This document shows, in pieces, positions 31,405 through 39,658 of a DNA stretch of 40,743 bases. The notes under the pieces are model-generated. The model ran no database searches, had not been told where the DNA came from, and saw only the letters and a program-made list of their open reading frames with translations. The number at the start of each line of letters is the position of its first letter. Position 1 is the first letter of the stretch. A program made the translations under genes and the position numbers. This DNA comes from an uncultured Erysipelotrichaceae bacterium (GTDB lineage Bacteria > Bacillota_I > Bacilli_A > Erysipelotrichales > Erysipelotrichaceae). Location of the stretch: assembly GCA_947649125.1 (NCBI GenBank), contig CANSQL010000022.1:1-40743 (forward strand), in the 5' to 3' direction.

Positions 31405-33325
31405 TCATGGCTTTTTTTATTCCGTTCAAAAATGCTTCAAAATTCTTCAGCCTTAAAAAATGAGAAACACTGTGATAATCACATGCCCATTTAGACAACA
31501 CATCCATTAAAAGCCAACAGCGCTCCTGCTCCTCAGGATTAGCTCCGATCCATATCATAATTTCAACAAACTGCTTATCCCAAATAATACTTTTCTTCAA
31601 TACGTAGATATGAAAAAATAACGGATTATGATGCTCACATGTATGAAATACCGCAATACTGTTGCCGATCTCTGATGATAATATTTTTTCTTTTTCCGTA
31701 ATTGCCCTCCATTCTTTTTTTAACCGTTCATCGGCGAGTGTTGAATCAATGTGATCCATTACCGCATATTTCGTATTTCCTTCGATTCCGTAAGTAATGA
31801 TATTCTCTTGAAATAAAGAAAGCAGATTCATTTTCAAATAATAAAGGCGAGTAATTTCATTATCCAAAAGCTTCATCTGTTCCCCTTGCTGATAAGACAA
31901 ATACAAAATCGGTTTATCAATTTCCGTATGCAGCTGCATTGTCGTTATGATCACATCATATTGAGACATCTGCTTTGATTTCAGCTCATTTAAATCAGCC
32001 AAATCTACGGCTTCAACGATGTGCTTATATCGCTCCGATATTTCATTAATCAGCATAATACTTTCGGGACGACCGCTTCCGCATAATAATAACAGCCTCA
32101 TTCGATAGCGGCGATGAATACGCTGCAGGGCCCAGTTGAAATACAATACTAAAAAGCCGAATTCATTGATTTCCATATCTAGATGAAAGTGCTCTTTGAT
32201 TTTAGCAGCAGCAATATCTGTAATTTTATACGCAAATAAATATTTTCTGAAGTAATCGTACAGAGTAAGACTTCTGAGCGGCAGATGCAGCTGTAAGCGT
32301 GACAGCATTGCGGGCAAGTGCATTTTCAGCATATGAATTAATTCTTGATCTTGATGAAAACAGATTCCGTAAACTTTTTCGATTTCTTGAAACAAATCAT
32401 TAAAGAATGCTTCATCAGGAATATTTTCAGCTTCAAAGGAAGTATTTGTCGCAATATGCTTCGTTTGAAAATGAATCGCAAAATAGATTGCTTCATCATG
32501 AGGAACCATAATCGAATTTTCTTTTTCCAATGCTTTTACAAGCTGTTCACCTGCACATAAATAGCGGGAATTGCCGGTAAAAGCATATTGTTCATCAGTA
32601 ATTTTCATATAGTTGTACAGTACCCATCGCCTCAGCGCAACAATTATATGAATAATCATATTTTCAAAAGAGTAAGACGATATTTGTATTTCATTCGTAT
32701 CTAATACATTTCTGAGAATGTCTTTAATTTTCTTTATTTCATTTTGTCTTTCTAAATCGGCAAGCATTGTATTATCTTCACTTAAAATACCGGAGATCAA
32801 GCTGTTATGAAAAAAATACTCAGCAATACATATGCGAATATTCAGTTCTGAGCCTCGAATAATGATACCTCGCCCACCGGCATGTTCAATCCATAAATGA
32901 TATTTTTGCAGAATGATCTTTACTTCTTTTAAACAGGAGGAGAAGGTGGAGCGATCAATATATAATTCTTCCGCAAAATCATCAATCTTGATATAATAAT
33001 CGACAATCAACATCTTCATAATAATATAATTGACCCTCTGCATCCTTGACTGGGGAACATTGCCGGTATTTTGTTCATCCTTACGGATCAAGTCAAGAAA
33101 TTGCTGATATAAATCTGTATCATGAATTACAAATGTATAGCCACGGCCTCTTTTCGCAATGATTTCTGCCCCGTAGTCTGCCAATATTTCATTAATTCGT
33201 TTTATATCACCTTTGATCGTTCGTGATGAAACTCCGACAAAGCGTGCCAGCTGTTCACTTGTTTGCCCTTCTTGGGAATCAGCAATCTGCATCAATATTA
33301 ATTGTAATCTTTTTTCCATAAGCAT
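31391..33325 (-). CDS. PRD-containing PTS-responsive transcriptional regulator (MtlR/LicR/ManR type)
   Basis: I start at MLMEKRLQLILMQIADSQ (ATG at 33325) because AGGAGG lies seven bases before; two earlier ATGs exist. The 644-residue protein has an HTH_11/Mga-like N-terminus (QTSEQLARFVGVSSRTIKGDIKRIN). PRD-like helical domains occupy about 180-390 (PHDEAIYFAIHFQTKHI). An EIIB-like domain starts RMRLLLLCGSGRPES near 410, and an EIIA-like C-terminal domain contains FHTCEHHNPLFFHIYV. Such regulators are controlled by phosphorylation of PRD, EIIB- and EIIA-like sites. It surely controls the adjacent PTS operon. Confidence 0.9.
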   Translation of the reverse strand: MLMEKRLQLILMQIADSQEGQTSEQLARFVGVSSRTIKGDIKRINEILADYGAEIIAKRGRGYTFVIHDTDLYQQFLDLIRKDEQNTGNVPQSRMQRVNYIIMKMLIVDYYIKIDDFAEELYIDRSTFSSCLKEVKIILQKYHLWIEHAGGRGIIIRGSELNIRICIAEYFFHNSLISGILSEDNTMLADLERQNEIKKIKDILRNVLDTNEIQISSYSFENMIIHIIVALRRWVLYNYMKITDEQYAFTGNSRYLCAGEQLVKALEKENSIMVPHDEAIYFAIHFQTKHIATNTSFEAENIPDEAFFNDLFQEIEKVYGICFHQDQELIHMLKMHLPAMLSRLQLHLPLRSLTLYDYFRKYLFAYKITDIAAAKIKEHFHLDMEINEFGFLVLYFNWALQRIHRRYRMRLLLLCGSGRPESIMLINEISERYKHIVEAVDLADLNELKSKQMSQYDVIITTMQLHTEIDKPILYLSYQQGEQMKLLDNEITRLYYLKMNLLSLFQENIITYGIEGNTKYAVMDHIDSTLADERLKKEWRAITEKEKILSSEIGNSIAVFHTCEHHNPLFFHIYVLKKSIIWDKQFVEIMIWIGANPEEQERCWLLMDVLSKWACDYHSVSHFLRLKNFEAFLNGIKKAMNSLA

Positions 33326-33344
33326 AAGCATTCCTCCTGTAATC

Positions 33345-33373
33345 ATTATAAGCGGATTAAGTTTTTTCTTAAA
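33345..33373 (-). promoter_or_regulatory. Promoter of the PRD regulator gene
   Basis: TATAAT (33345-33350) with 17-base spacing to TTTAAG (33368-33373), 20 bases before the start. The operator at 33383-33399 lies just upstream, suggesting autoregulation. Confidence 0.55.
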
Positions 33374-33382
33374 GTGATATTT

Positions 33383-33399
33383 TTCACTTAATAAGTGAA
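33383..33399. promoter_or_regulatory. Palindromic operator TTCACTTAATAAGTGAA
   Basis: This 17-bp near-perfect palindrome matches the site at 31387-31403. An overlapping half-site AAGTGA at 33372-33377 extends the array. Between here and 33568 I see no gene. Confidence 0.6.
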
Positions 33400-33568
33400 G
33401 TACAATGCTGATTTATTTTTAGTCTGTGCTGTATTGCGCTTGTTTATAAATTACGCTGATTATGCAGCAGAATAAACTAAAATGTTTTATTAATCGCTAT
33501 AACAATACTGATTTATTTTAAGGTATTTATTATCTTTGATCCTTAAGTCTAATATATAGTTTTTTTAC

Positions 33569-33609
33569 AAACAGAAAAATGCCATGTTCCCATGACATTT
33601 TTTCTGTTT
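33569..33609. terminator. Terminator after prfB
   Basis: A long stem (33569-33586 with about 33591-33609, one mismatch) has a UUCC-type loop and U-runs on both strands. It lies 24 bases past the prfB stop. Confidence 0.75.
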
Positions 33610-33633
33610 ATTGCTAACTGAATATTCCATAAA

Positions 33634-34735
33634 CTACGATATCTGCATTTTCAGGTACGCAAAGATGAATTCATCCAAATCCCCGTCCATGACATTTTGA
33701 ATTTGACTTGTTTCACAACCTGTTCGCACATCCTTGACTAAGGAATACGGATGAAATACATAGGAGCGAATTTGTGAACCCCATTCAATCAGCTTTTGTT
33801 CACCCTTGATTTCCGCAAGCTTTGCTTCTTGCTCCTCAATCATTTTCTGATAGAGACGAGATTTTAAGATACGCAATGCTTCCTCACGATTTTCATGTTG
33901 AGATCTGCCGTTTTGGCATGTAGCGACAAGTCCCGTCGGCTTATGCACCATACGAATCGCAGAATCGGTCTTATTGATATGCTGACCGCCGGCACCGCTG
34001 GCCCGCTTTGTTTCTACGATCAAATCCTCCGGCTTGATGTCGATTTCAATTTCATCCTGAAACTGCGGCATGACATCCAGTGATGCAAACGAGGTATGCC
34101 GTCTTGCCCCTGCATCAAAGGGAGAAATACGCACTAAGCGATGAACACCCTTTTCCGCCTTTAAATAGCCGTAAGCCTTTTCGCCCTCAACCAACAGGGT
34201 GACGGATTTAATGCCTGCTTCTTCACCCGGCTGATAATCCAGAGTGGTTACCTTAAAGCCTTTTTTATTCGCATATCTTGAATACATGCGATACAGCATA
34301 TCAGCCCAATCACACGACTCGGTACCGCCGGCACCCGGATGAATCTCCAATATCGCATTGGATTGATCGTATTCATGGGAAAGCAGTACCTTGATTTCAA
34401 AATCCGCAAACTGTTCGGTAAGCTCCTTGTATTCTTCCTCTACAAGCATCAGCAGTTCCTCATCATTTTCCTGCTTCAGTAAATCAGCACTTTCGACCAA
34501 AGCGGCAATTTGTTTTTCCAAGGCATCATAAGCATCAACGATTTCCTTCATGCCGTTGCATTTGCGAATCGTATGTTGAGCCTTTTGTGCATCATTCCAA
34601 AAATCGGCTTCCATGCTTTTTTGAGTAAGCTCGGCAATTTTATATCTTTTTTCAGTTAGGTCAAAGTGACTCACTCAAAGAAGCAAGCTTTTTTGAGTGA
34701 GTGTCCAGTCCTTGTTTAATTTCATACAGTTCCAT
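33634..34735 (-). CDS. prfB: Peptide chain release factor 2, programmed +1 frameshift
   Basis: Translation starts at ATG 34735 ([19 protein letters not shown]), reaches the in-frame UGA at 34661-34663 in CTT-TGA-C, and continues in the +1 frame ([13 protein letters not shown]) to 33634. This is the classic autoregulatory site of RF2. Domain signatures: [16 protein letters not shown], the GGQ loop in [17 protein letters not shown], which triggers peptidyl-tRNA hydrolysis, and the UGA/UAA-reading domain 2. ATG lies one base after the secA stop, so the genes are coupled. Confidence 0.96.
34661..34666 (-). promoter_or_regulatory. prfB frameshift site CTTTGA
   Basis: CUU-UGA-C at codon 25, where low RF2 lets the ribosome slip +1. 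The upstream GAGTGAG may act as the weak Shine-Dalgarno-like stimulator. Confidence 0.9.
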
Positions 34736-34736
34736 A

Positions 34737-37094
34737 TTAAGCGCTCTCCTGTTGTTCCTCACGCGGCTGAATCTCTACCTTTAAGGCAAAGAACACGACC
34801 TCGCGCGCAATACGCTGCATCATTTCCTCGAACATTTCATAGCCCTCGGATACATATGCCTGCAGCGGGTTATTCTGTGCATAGGATCGTAAGTGAATAC
34901 CGCTTCTCAGCTTATCCATCATATCGATATGCTCAATCCAGTTGCGGTCCATATTACGCAATACGATCGTTTTCTCAAACGGTAAGAATTGCTCCTTGAT
35001 CGGTGCGATTTTTTCCTCATAGCTGTTAAAAATCTTATCTGCACAATACGTGGAAGCCTGTCCGCTGTCCATACCGCGCAGCTCCTCAGGCTTGATCGCT
35101 TCCTCGGCCAAGCCAAGCATACCAAGACCTTGAATCACACCCGCGGCATCAATCGTATCCTCATGATTCGCATGATTGACATTTGCCTCTACGACATTGG
35201 CAACGATACGATCGGTCATATCCTTTACGATACTGTGTACATCATCATTTTCAAGCACAAAATTGCGCTGTTCATACATAATTTCTCTTTGTTTTCTTAA
35301 TACGTCATCATAATCCAATAACTGCTTACGCACATCGAAGTTATAGCCTTCGACACGTCTTTGTGCCTGTGAAATCGATTTTGTCACAAGCTTGGATTCT
35401 ACCTGCTGTTCACCGATTGAGGCAAACAAGCTTTCCAAGCGTTCACCGCCGAAACGAATCATCAGATTATCCTGCAGTGATACATAGAAGCGAGAGAAGC
35501 CCGGATCACCCTGACGTCCGCTTCGTCCGCGCAGCTGATTATCAATACGACGAGATTCATGACGCTCACTGCCGATGACCGCCAAGCCGCCCAGTGCACG
35601 TGATTCCTCACTCAGCTTGATATCGGTACCGCGGCCTGCCATATTGGTCGCGATCGTTACCGATTTGACCTGTCCTGCCTTCGCAACGATTTCTGCTTCT
35701 CGTGCATGGTTTTTCGCATTCAATACCTCATGCGGTATTTTACGCTTTGTAAGCATTTCGGAAATCAATTCACTTGTCTCGACCGCAATCGTACCGACAA
35801 GCACCGGCTGTCCGCGCTGATACAACGACTCCACTTCATCACAAAGCGCATTGAATTTCAAATCGCGGGTTCCCCAAACAGAATCGCTGTGATCGATACG
35901 CTGTACCGGACGATTTGTCGGAATCACGATGACACGCATGTTGTAGATTTCTAAGAATTCCTCCTCCTCGGTCTTTGCCGTGCCGGTCATACCGGCAAGC
36001 TTTTCATAAAGACGGAAGAAGTTCTGATAGGTAATCGTTGCCAAGGTGCTTGTTTCCTCTTTGATGTTTACGCCCTCTTTGGCTTCGATCGCTTGATGCA
36101 GACCGTCGGAATATGCACGTCCCGGCATCGTTCTTCCGGTGAATTGATCGACAATTACGATTTCATCCTCTTGTACCACATATTCAACATCCTTCATCAT
36201 AATGTAGTTGGCCTTTAATGCCTGTTGAATATGATGTACTAACTGTGTATGCTCAATATCGTATAAATTCTTGATTTTAAATTTACGTTCAGCTAAGGTA
36301 ACACCCTTTTCGCTCAGCTGTACCTGACGTGTTTTTTCATCAATTTCATAATCGCCCTCATGCAGGCGCTTTACGAATTGATCTGCCTGAATATAAAGAT
36401 TCGCTGTTTGTTTACGCCCGCCGGAAATGATAAGCGGTGTTCTTGATTCATCGATCAAAATAGAATCGACCTCATCGACGATTGCCATATATAAGCCGCG
36501 CTGAACACGTTCCTTTACATCGGTAACCATGTTGTCACGCAAATAATCAAAGCCAAGCTCTGAGTTTGTCGTATAGGTAATATCACACGCATAAGCGGCA
36601 CGTTTTTGATGCGGCTGAAGTGCACGCATATTGACACCGACACTGAGGCCTAAGAAGCGATAAATTTCACCCATCCACTCGGCATCACGACCGGCCAAAT
36701 ATTCATTGACGGTAATTACATGCAGGCCCTTTTGTGCCAATGCGTTCAAGTATACGCACATTACGGCAGTCAAGGTTTTACCTTCACCGGTTTTCATCTC
36801 GGCAATATCACCCTGATGCATCGCCGCGGCACCCATAATCTGTACCTTATACGGATATTCTCCGATCACACGTCCCGCTGCCTCTCTGGCGACCGCAAAG
36901 GCCTCTACCTGTAAATCGTCCAATGATTCTCCCGAATCATAACGAGCTTTAAATTCCTCTGTTTTCGCTTTTAATTCTTCATCGCTTAATGCACGCATTA
37001 CATCGCTTAATGCTTCTACCTGATTTGCGACATTTTCTAATCGTGCCAGTATTTTTTTCTCTCCGCTGAATAAGCGTTCGATAAAATTAGCCAT
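34737..37094 (-). CDS. secA: Preprotein translocase ATPase SecA
   Basis: The 785-residue motor starts MANFIERLFSGEKKIL behind CGGAGGGAATAAA. AEMKTGEGKTLTAVM is Walker A, AIVDEVDSILIDESRTPL the DEAD box, NMAGRGTDIKLSE and RRIDNQLRGRSGRQGDPG motifs V-VI. LRSYAQNNPLQAYVSEGYEMF marks the scaffold end. It drives proteins through SecYEG with ATP. The C-terminus (QPREEQQESA) lacks the usual Cys-rich zinc tail that binds SecB and lipids, as in some other Firmicutes. Upstream of prfB in the common secA-prfB order. Confidence 0.97.
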   Translation of the reverse strand: MANFIERLFSGEKKILARLENVANQVEALSDVMRALSDEELKAKTEEFKARYDSGESLDDLQVEAFAVAREAAGRVIGEYPYKVQIMGAAAMHQGDIAEMKTGEGKTLTAVMCVYLNALAQKGLHVITVNEYLAGRDAEWMGEIYRFLGLSVGVNMRALQPHQKRAAYACDITYTTNSELGFDYLRDNMVTDVKERVQRGLYMAIVDEVDSILIDESRTPLIISGGRKQTANLYIQADQFVKRLHEGDYEIDEKTRQVQLSEKGVTLAERKFKIKNLYDIEHTQLVHHIQQALKANYIMMKDVEYVVQEDEIVIVDQFTGRTMPGRAYSDGLHQAIEAKEGVNIKEETSTLATITYQNFFRLYEKLAGMTGTAKTEEEEFLEIYNMRVIVIPTNRPVQRIDHSDSVWGTRDLKFNALCDEVESLYQRGQPVLVGTIAVETSELISEMLTKRKIPHEVLNAKNHAREAEIVAKAGQVKSVTIATNMAGRGTDIKLSEESRALGGLAVIGSERHESRRIDNQLRGRSGRQGDPGFSRFYVSLQDNLMIRFGGERLESLFASIGEQQVESKLVTKSISQAQRRVEGYNFDVRKQLLDYDDVLRKQREIMYEQRNFVLENDDVHSIVKDMTDRIVANVVEANVNHANHEDTIDAAGVIQGLGMLGLAEEAIKPEELRGMDSGQASTYCADKIFNSYEEKIAPIKEQFLPFEKTIVLRNMDRNWIEHIDMMDKLRSGIHLRSYAQNNPLQAYVSEGYEMFEEMMQRIAREVVFFALKVEIQPREEQQESA

Positions 37095-37385
37095 TTTATT
37101 CCCTCCGTTTTGGATTCTAAGTCTGCTTTTAAGCTATCAGTATTATTTTAACACAGTTTCGCTCATATGACGATACGAACATAGCTTTTTTATATGCTTT
37201 TTTGCCCATGTCTGCAGGTTTCACTCATAAAAGAACGATAACCGTGAACGATATTCTTAAATATAAGTTTTTTTATGATATTTTCGCTCACATAGGAAGC
37301 ATTTTCCTGACGGAAACAAAGATTGTACGGAAACAGAGATTGCCGAAACAACTTTGTCGAAAAGGAGTATTTCTTTCATTCATTC
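37095..37385. other. Gene-free interval upstream of secA
   Basis: This should hold the secA promoter (TAAAAT-like box near 37,145-37,152, not certain). Short plus-strand ORFs here lack ribosome binding sites. Confidence 0.4.
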
Positions 37386-37521
37386 AAAAGCAAGTTACAT
37401 ATAAAAGCATACCTCAGATAAACGCATATCTCATATAACAGCATACTTCATATAGAAGCATGTATCACAGTAAAGCACATTACATGAAAACGCATAGATA
37501 CAGAAACCGTTCAAAACATGA
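37386..37521. repeat. Degenerate 17-bp tandem repeats, about eight units
   Basis: Units of exactly 17 bases start at 37386, 37403, 37420, 37437, 37454, 37471, 37488 and 37505. Typical units are AAAAGCATACCTCAGAT, AAACGCATATCTCATAT and AACAGCATACTTCATAT; the shared core is A-rich followed by GCAT and a CAT-like end. Units decay toward the right. The period is not a multiple of three and no gene covers it. Confidence 0.7.
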
Positions 37522-37549
37522 AAACAATGATATTCTGATATTTTCAAAG

Positions 37550-37603
37550 AAAAAGACAAGCCTTGCTTATCATTATGCGATCGCTTTTCACTTGTCTTTT
37601 TTC
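37550..37603. terminator. Terminator after the anti-sigma gene
   Basis: AAAAAGACAAG (37550-37560) pairs with CTTGTCTTTTT (37591-37601), with T-runs on both sides, 14 bases past the stop of the anti-sigma gene. Confidence 0.8.
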
Positions 37604-37616
37604 ATATTCTTTGTGA

Positions 37617-38375
37617 TTAATCATTGTTATTGCGCTGATGCCTGCCGTTTCCCTGTCCCTGGCCGTTGCCGTGTCCGTGATGTCCGTGCACTGTTTCCTC
37701 ATCATCGGAAGATGAATGCTCATGAATCAAATCATGTATTTCACGCATTGTCATGCCTTGAACATCGTCGGTTTCCATATCGGGCACAAGGCTTTTCAGT
37801 TCAAGAAAGGCACGATATTTACCGAAGGATAAGCCTGCCTCATGTGCTTCAACAACATCTTTATCGCTTGCATGATAACAATACGTATTCGCTTGATCGG
37901 CAGTATGAGATTCGATCTGCGCTAAAATTTTTCTTGACTGTGCTTTATCACTGCCTGTAACGGTAATCGTCATGACTTCATCCTCAGTCAGCATTGCGTT
38001 GATTGTATCACTTTTCACTATTTTATCCAGTGCATCATCGTAATTTTGATAACGTAGGCTTAAGGTACTCGCCAATGCTTCTCCGTCTTTATTATATCCG
38101 TTTACCGCAACGACTTGATTAAAACGATTTACGCTCAGCTCTATGGACGGATTGATATCAATGCTGATTTTAGCTGTCGCCGTAAAATAAACATTGTGTC
38201 CGGTAAACATCATCAATAGTACTACTGCACCGATAAGCGCATACTTCACATACGGCATCGTAGTTTTTTGTTTTGTCCAACCCTTGGTTTGCCGAGCTAA
38301 GCAGGTACGCGTATGTTCCTTTAATTCAGCTTCTGCACAAACTTGTGAAAATGCCGTCTGCAGCTTCTCATTCAT
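37617..38375 (-). CDS. RsgI-like transmembrane anti-sigma factor
   Basis: The start is at MNEKLQTAFSQ (ATG 38375, GGAGG eight bases before), overlapping the sigma gene stop by eight bases. In this 252-residue protein residues 1-40 are the cytoplasmic sigma-binding part. A membrane span follows at about 44-62, then the RsgI-type periplasmic domain with SIDINPSIELSVNRFNQVV. The Asn-Pro of DINPS is where RsgI proteins self-cleave according to published work on the family. The tail is His/Gly/Asn-rich (HGHHGHGNGQGQGNGRH) and could bind metal. It likely holds the upstream ECF sigma until a surface signal arrives. Confidence 0.85.
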   Translation of the reverse strand: MNEKLQTAFSQVCAEAELKEHTRTCLARQTKGWTKQKTTMPYVKYALIGAVVLLMMFTGHNVYFTATAKISIDINPSIELSVNRFNQVVAVNGYNKDGEALASTLSLRYQNYDDALDKIVKSDTINAMLTEDEVMTITVTGSDKAQSRKILAQIESHTADQANTYCYHASDKDVVEAHEAGLSFGKYRAFLELKSLVPDMETDDVQGMTMREIHDLIHEHSSSDDEETVHGHHGHGNGQGQGNGRHQRNNND

Positions 38376-38850
38376 CCTCGTCACCTCCGAGCTTTTCCTT
38401 CAGTATTCGCTTAGAACGTGTCAGAAGTGTATATATTGTATTCACGTTCTTTTTAAGAATATCGGCTATCTCCGGCGCAGTATAGCCTTCGATATAATGC
38501 AGATATATGACATTGCGATATTTTTGCGGAAGTGTCAATACCGCTTCCAGTACCTCAAAAGAACCGTTGTGACTCACTGCCGCTTGTTCGATAACTTCCT
38601 CAATAGAAATTCGATTTCGGCGAAAAAAGTTTTTCAGCATATCCTTACAGGCATTGATCGTAACTTTGATCAGCCATGCTTTTTCATGCTCACTTGTTTT
38701 GAATTCCGTGTCATTCAAGGTATACTTTAAAAATACCGTTTGAAATATATCCTCGGTATCCGCATAGTTTTTTAAATAAATCATACATAGTCGGCGTATC
38801 GTATCGCTGTATTGATCTATCGCTCTGTTTACCTCTTGTTCGCTTCGCAT
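38368..38850 (-). CDS. ECF-type RNA polymerase sigma factor
   Basis: The 160-residue protein has sigma region 2 at about 5-75 (YSDTIRRLCMIYLKNYADTEDIFQTVFLKY) and region 4 at about 100-150 (LPQKYRNVIYLHYIEGYTAPEIADILKKNVNTIYTLLTRSK). It lacks regions 1 and 3, as ECF sigmas do. It is followed by an overlapping RsgI-like anti-sigma and preceded by a secreted metal-loop protein 61 bases upstream. ECF sigmas often activate their own operon; I could not fix an ECF-type promoter by eye. Confidence 0.93.
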   Translation of the reverse strand: MRSEQEVNRAIDQYSDTIRRLCMIYLKNYADTEDIFQTVFLKYTLNDTEFKTSEHEKAWLIKVTINACKDMLKNFFRRNRISIEEVIEQAAVSHNGSFEVLEAVLTLPQKYRNVIYLHYIEGYTAPEIADILKKNVNTIYTLLTRSKRILKEKLGGDEDE

Positions 38851-38911
38851 AGCTTCATCCTTTTTATTTTGTGCAGCCTGTCGGTATTTAATTTATAACA
38901 GTGAAAAAAGC

Positions 38912-39448
38912 TTATCTGTGGTGACCTCTGTGATGTCCGTTTCCTTGATGGTGCCCTTGGCCGTAGCCGTTGTTATTACCATAGCGATCACAGATTCCGT
39001 CATTATCGGCATCTACATATCCTTGGCAATGATAGCCGTTTTCATGATAGTGATGTGTGCTTCCGTTATAATGGTCGCAGATTCCATCACCATTCAAATC
39101 CTCAAAGTAGTGGCCGTGGGCATAGCCGCAGTATTCACATACCGGTGTTTCAGCTTGGGTCGTATTTTGAGTCTGCGTTTTTGTTTGGGTTGTCGGCTTC
39201 GTATCGGTATCGGTGTTTACGGTCGTTTCTGTTTTTGTTTCTTCTTTTACCTGTTCCTTATTCGCTGCTTCGGTTTTATTTGATTCCTGCTTCACAGTGA
39301 TTTTTTCAGTGCTTTTAATCAGGGGGATTTCAGTCGTTTCCGTAACTTTGACTGCTTCGTCGTTCCCCATATTGGCGGCTAGAATCGTTGTTGTGCCTAT
39401 TAATGATATCGCGATGACCGCAATGATGCAGATGATAGTTTTTCTCAT
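38912..39448 (-). CDS. Secreted protein with Thr/Gln/Lys-rich stalk and DxNxDGxCD calcium-loop motifs
   Basis: I start at MRKTIICIIAVIAI (ATG 39448, CGGAGGAAATATAT upstream). The signal peptide ends about residue 26 (ILAANMG). Residues 30-105 are a low-complexity Thr/Lys/Glu/Gln linker. The C-terminal 75 residues hold a CEYCGYAHGH knuckle, two EF-hand/TSP3-like loops (DLNGDGICDHY, DADNDGICDRY) and a His/Gly-rich end (GHHQGNGHHRGHHR). Calcium and transition-metal binding outside the cell are inferred. First gene of an operon with the sigma and anti-sigma pair. Confidence 0.75.
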   Translation of the reverse strand: MRKTIICIIAVIAISLIGTTTILAANMGNDEAVKVTETTEIPLIKSTEKITVKQESNKTEAANKEQVKEETKTETTVNTDTDTKPTTQTKTQTQNTTQAETPVCEYCGYAHGHYFEDLNGDGICDHYNGSTHHYHENGYHCQGYVDADNDGICDRYGNNNGYGQGHHQGNGHHRGHHR

Positions 39449-39607
39449 ATATATTTCCTCCGTTGATTTCTTTCTGTTGATTACTTCATTTATAATACGA
39501 TTCAAACCGGTGAATCCATTCACTCTGTCTGAAATTTTTTAAAATAATTTGTTTTTGGGTGGATGATTCTAAAGACAGATATATTATAACACGTTATCTG
39601 AGATAAG
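39449..39607 (-). promoter_or_regulatory. Probable promoter region of the sigma operon
   Basis: Two minus-strand TATA-like boxes are visible (TATAAT near 39578-39583 and TATTAT near 39491-39496), neither with a good -35. An ECF-type element may overlap them but could not be fixed. Confidence 0.3.
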
Positions 39608-39640
39608 AAAAAGAGCAGAACTTTTTCAGCAGCTCTGCTC
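39608..39640 (-). terminator. Terminator of the calcium-repeat surface protein gene
   Basis: GAGCAGA (39613-39619) pairs with TCTGCTC (39634-39640), followed by UUUUU on the minus strand, 19 bases past the stop. Confidence 0.8.
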
Positions 39641-39658
39641 ATAATTCAGCATAGATTT

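Noticed and set aside
34633-34674. prfB starting at the GTG at 34674
   Set aside because: It would lose the conserved first 24 residues; the ATG at 34735 plus the CTT-TGA-C frameshift site explains the locus.
37386-37521. CRISPR array
   Set aside because: Units are 17 bases, contiguous and degenerate, without repeat-spacer alternation, and no cas genes are present.
37202-37960. Plus-strand frames upstream of and across the anti-sigma gene
   Set aside because: They run through the tandem repeats, the terminator and the antisense of a clear gene, with no RBS.
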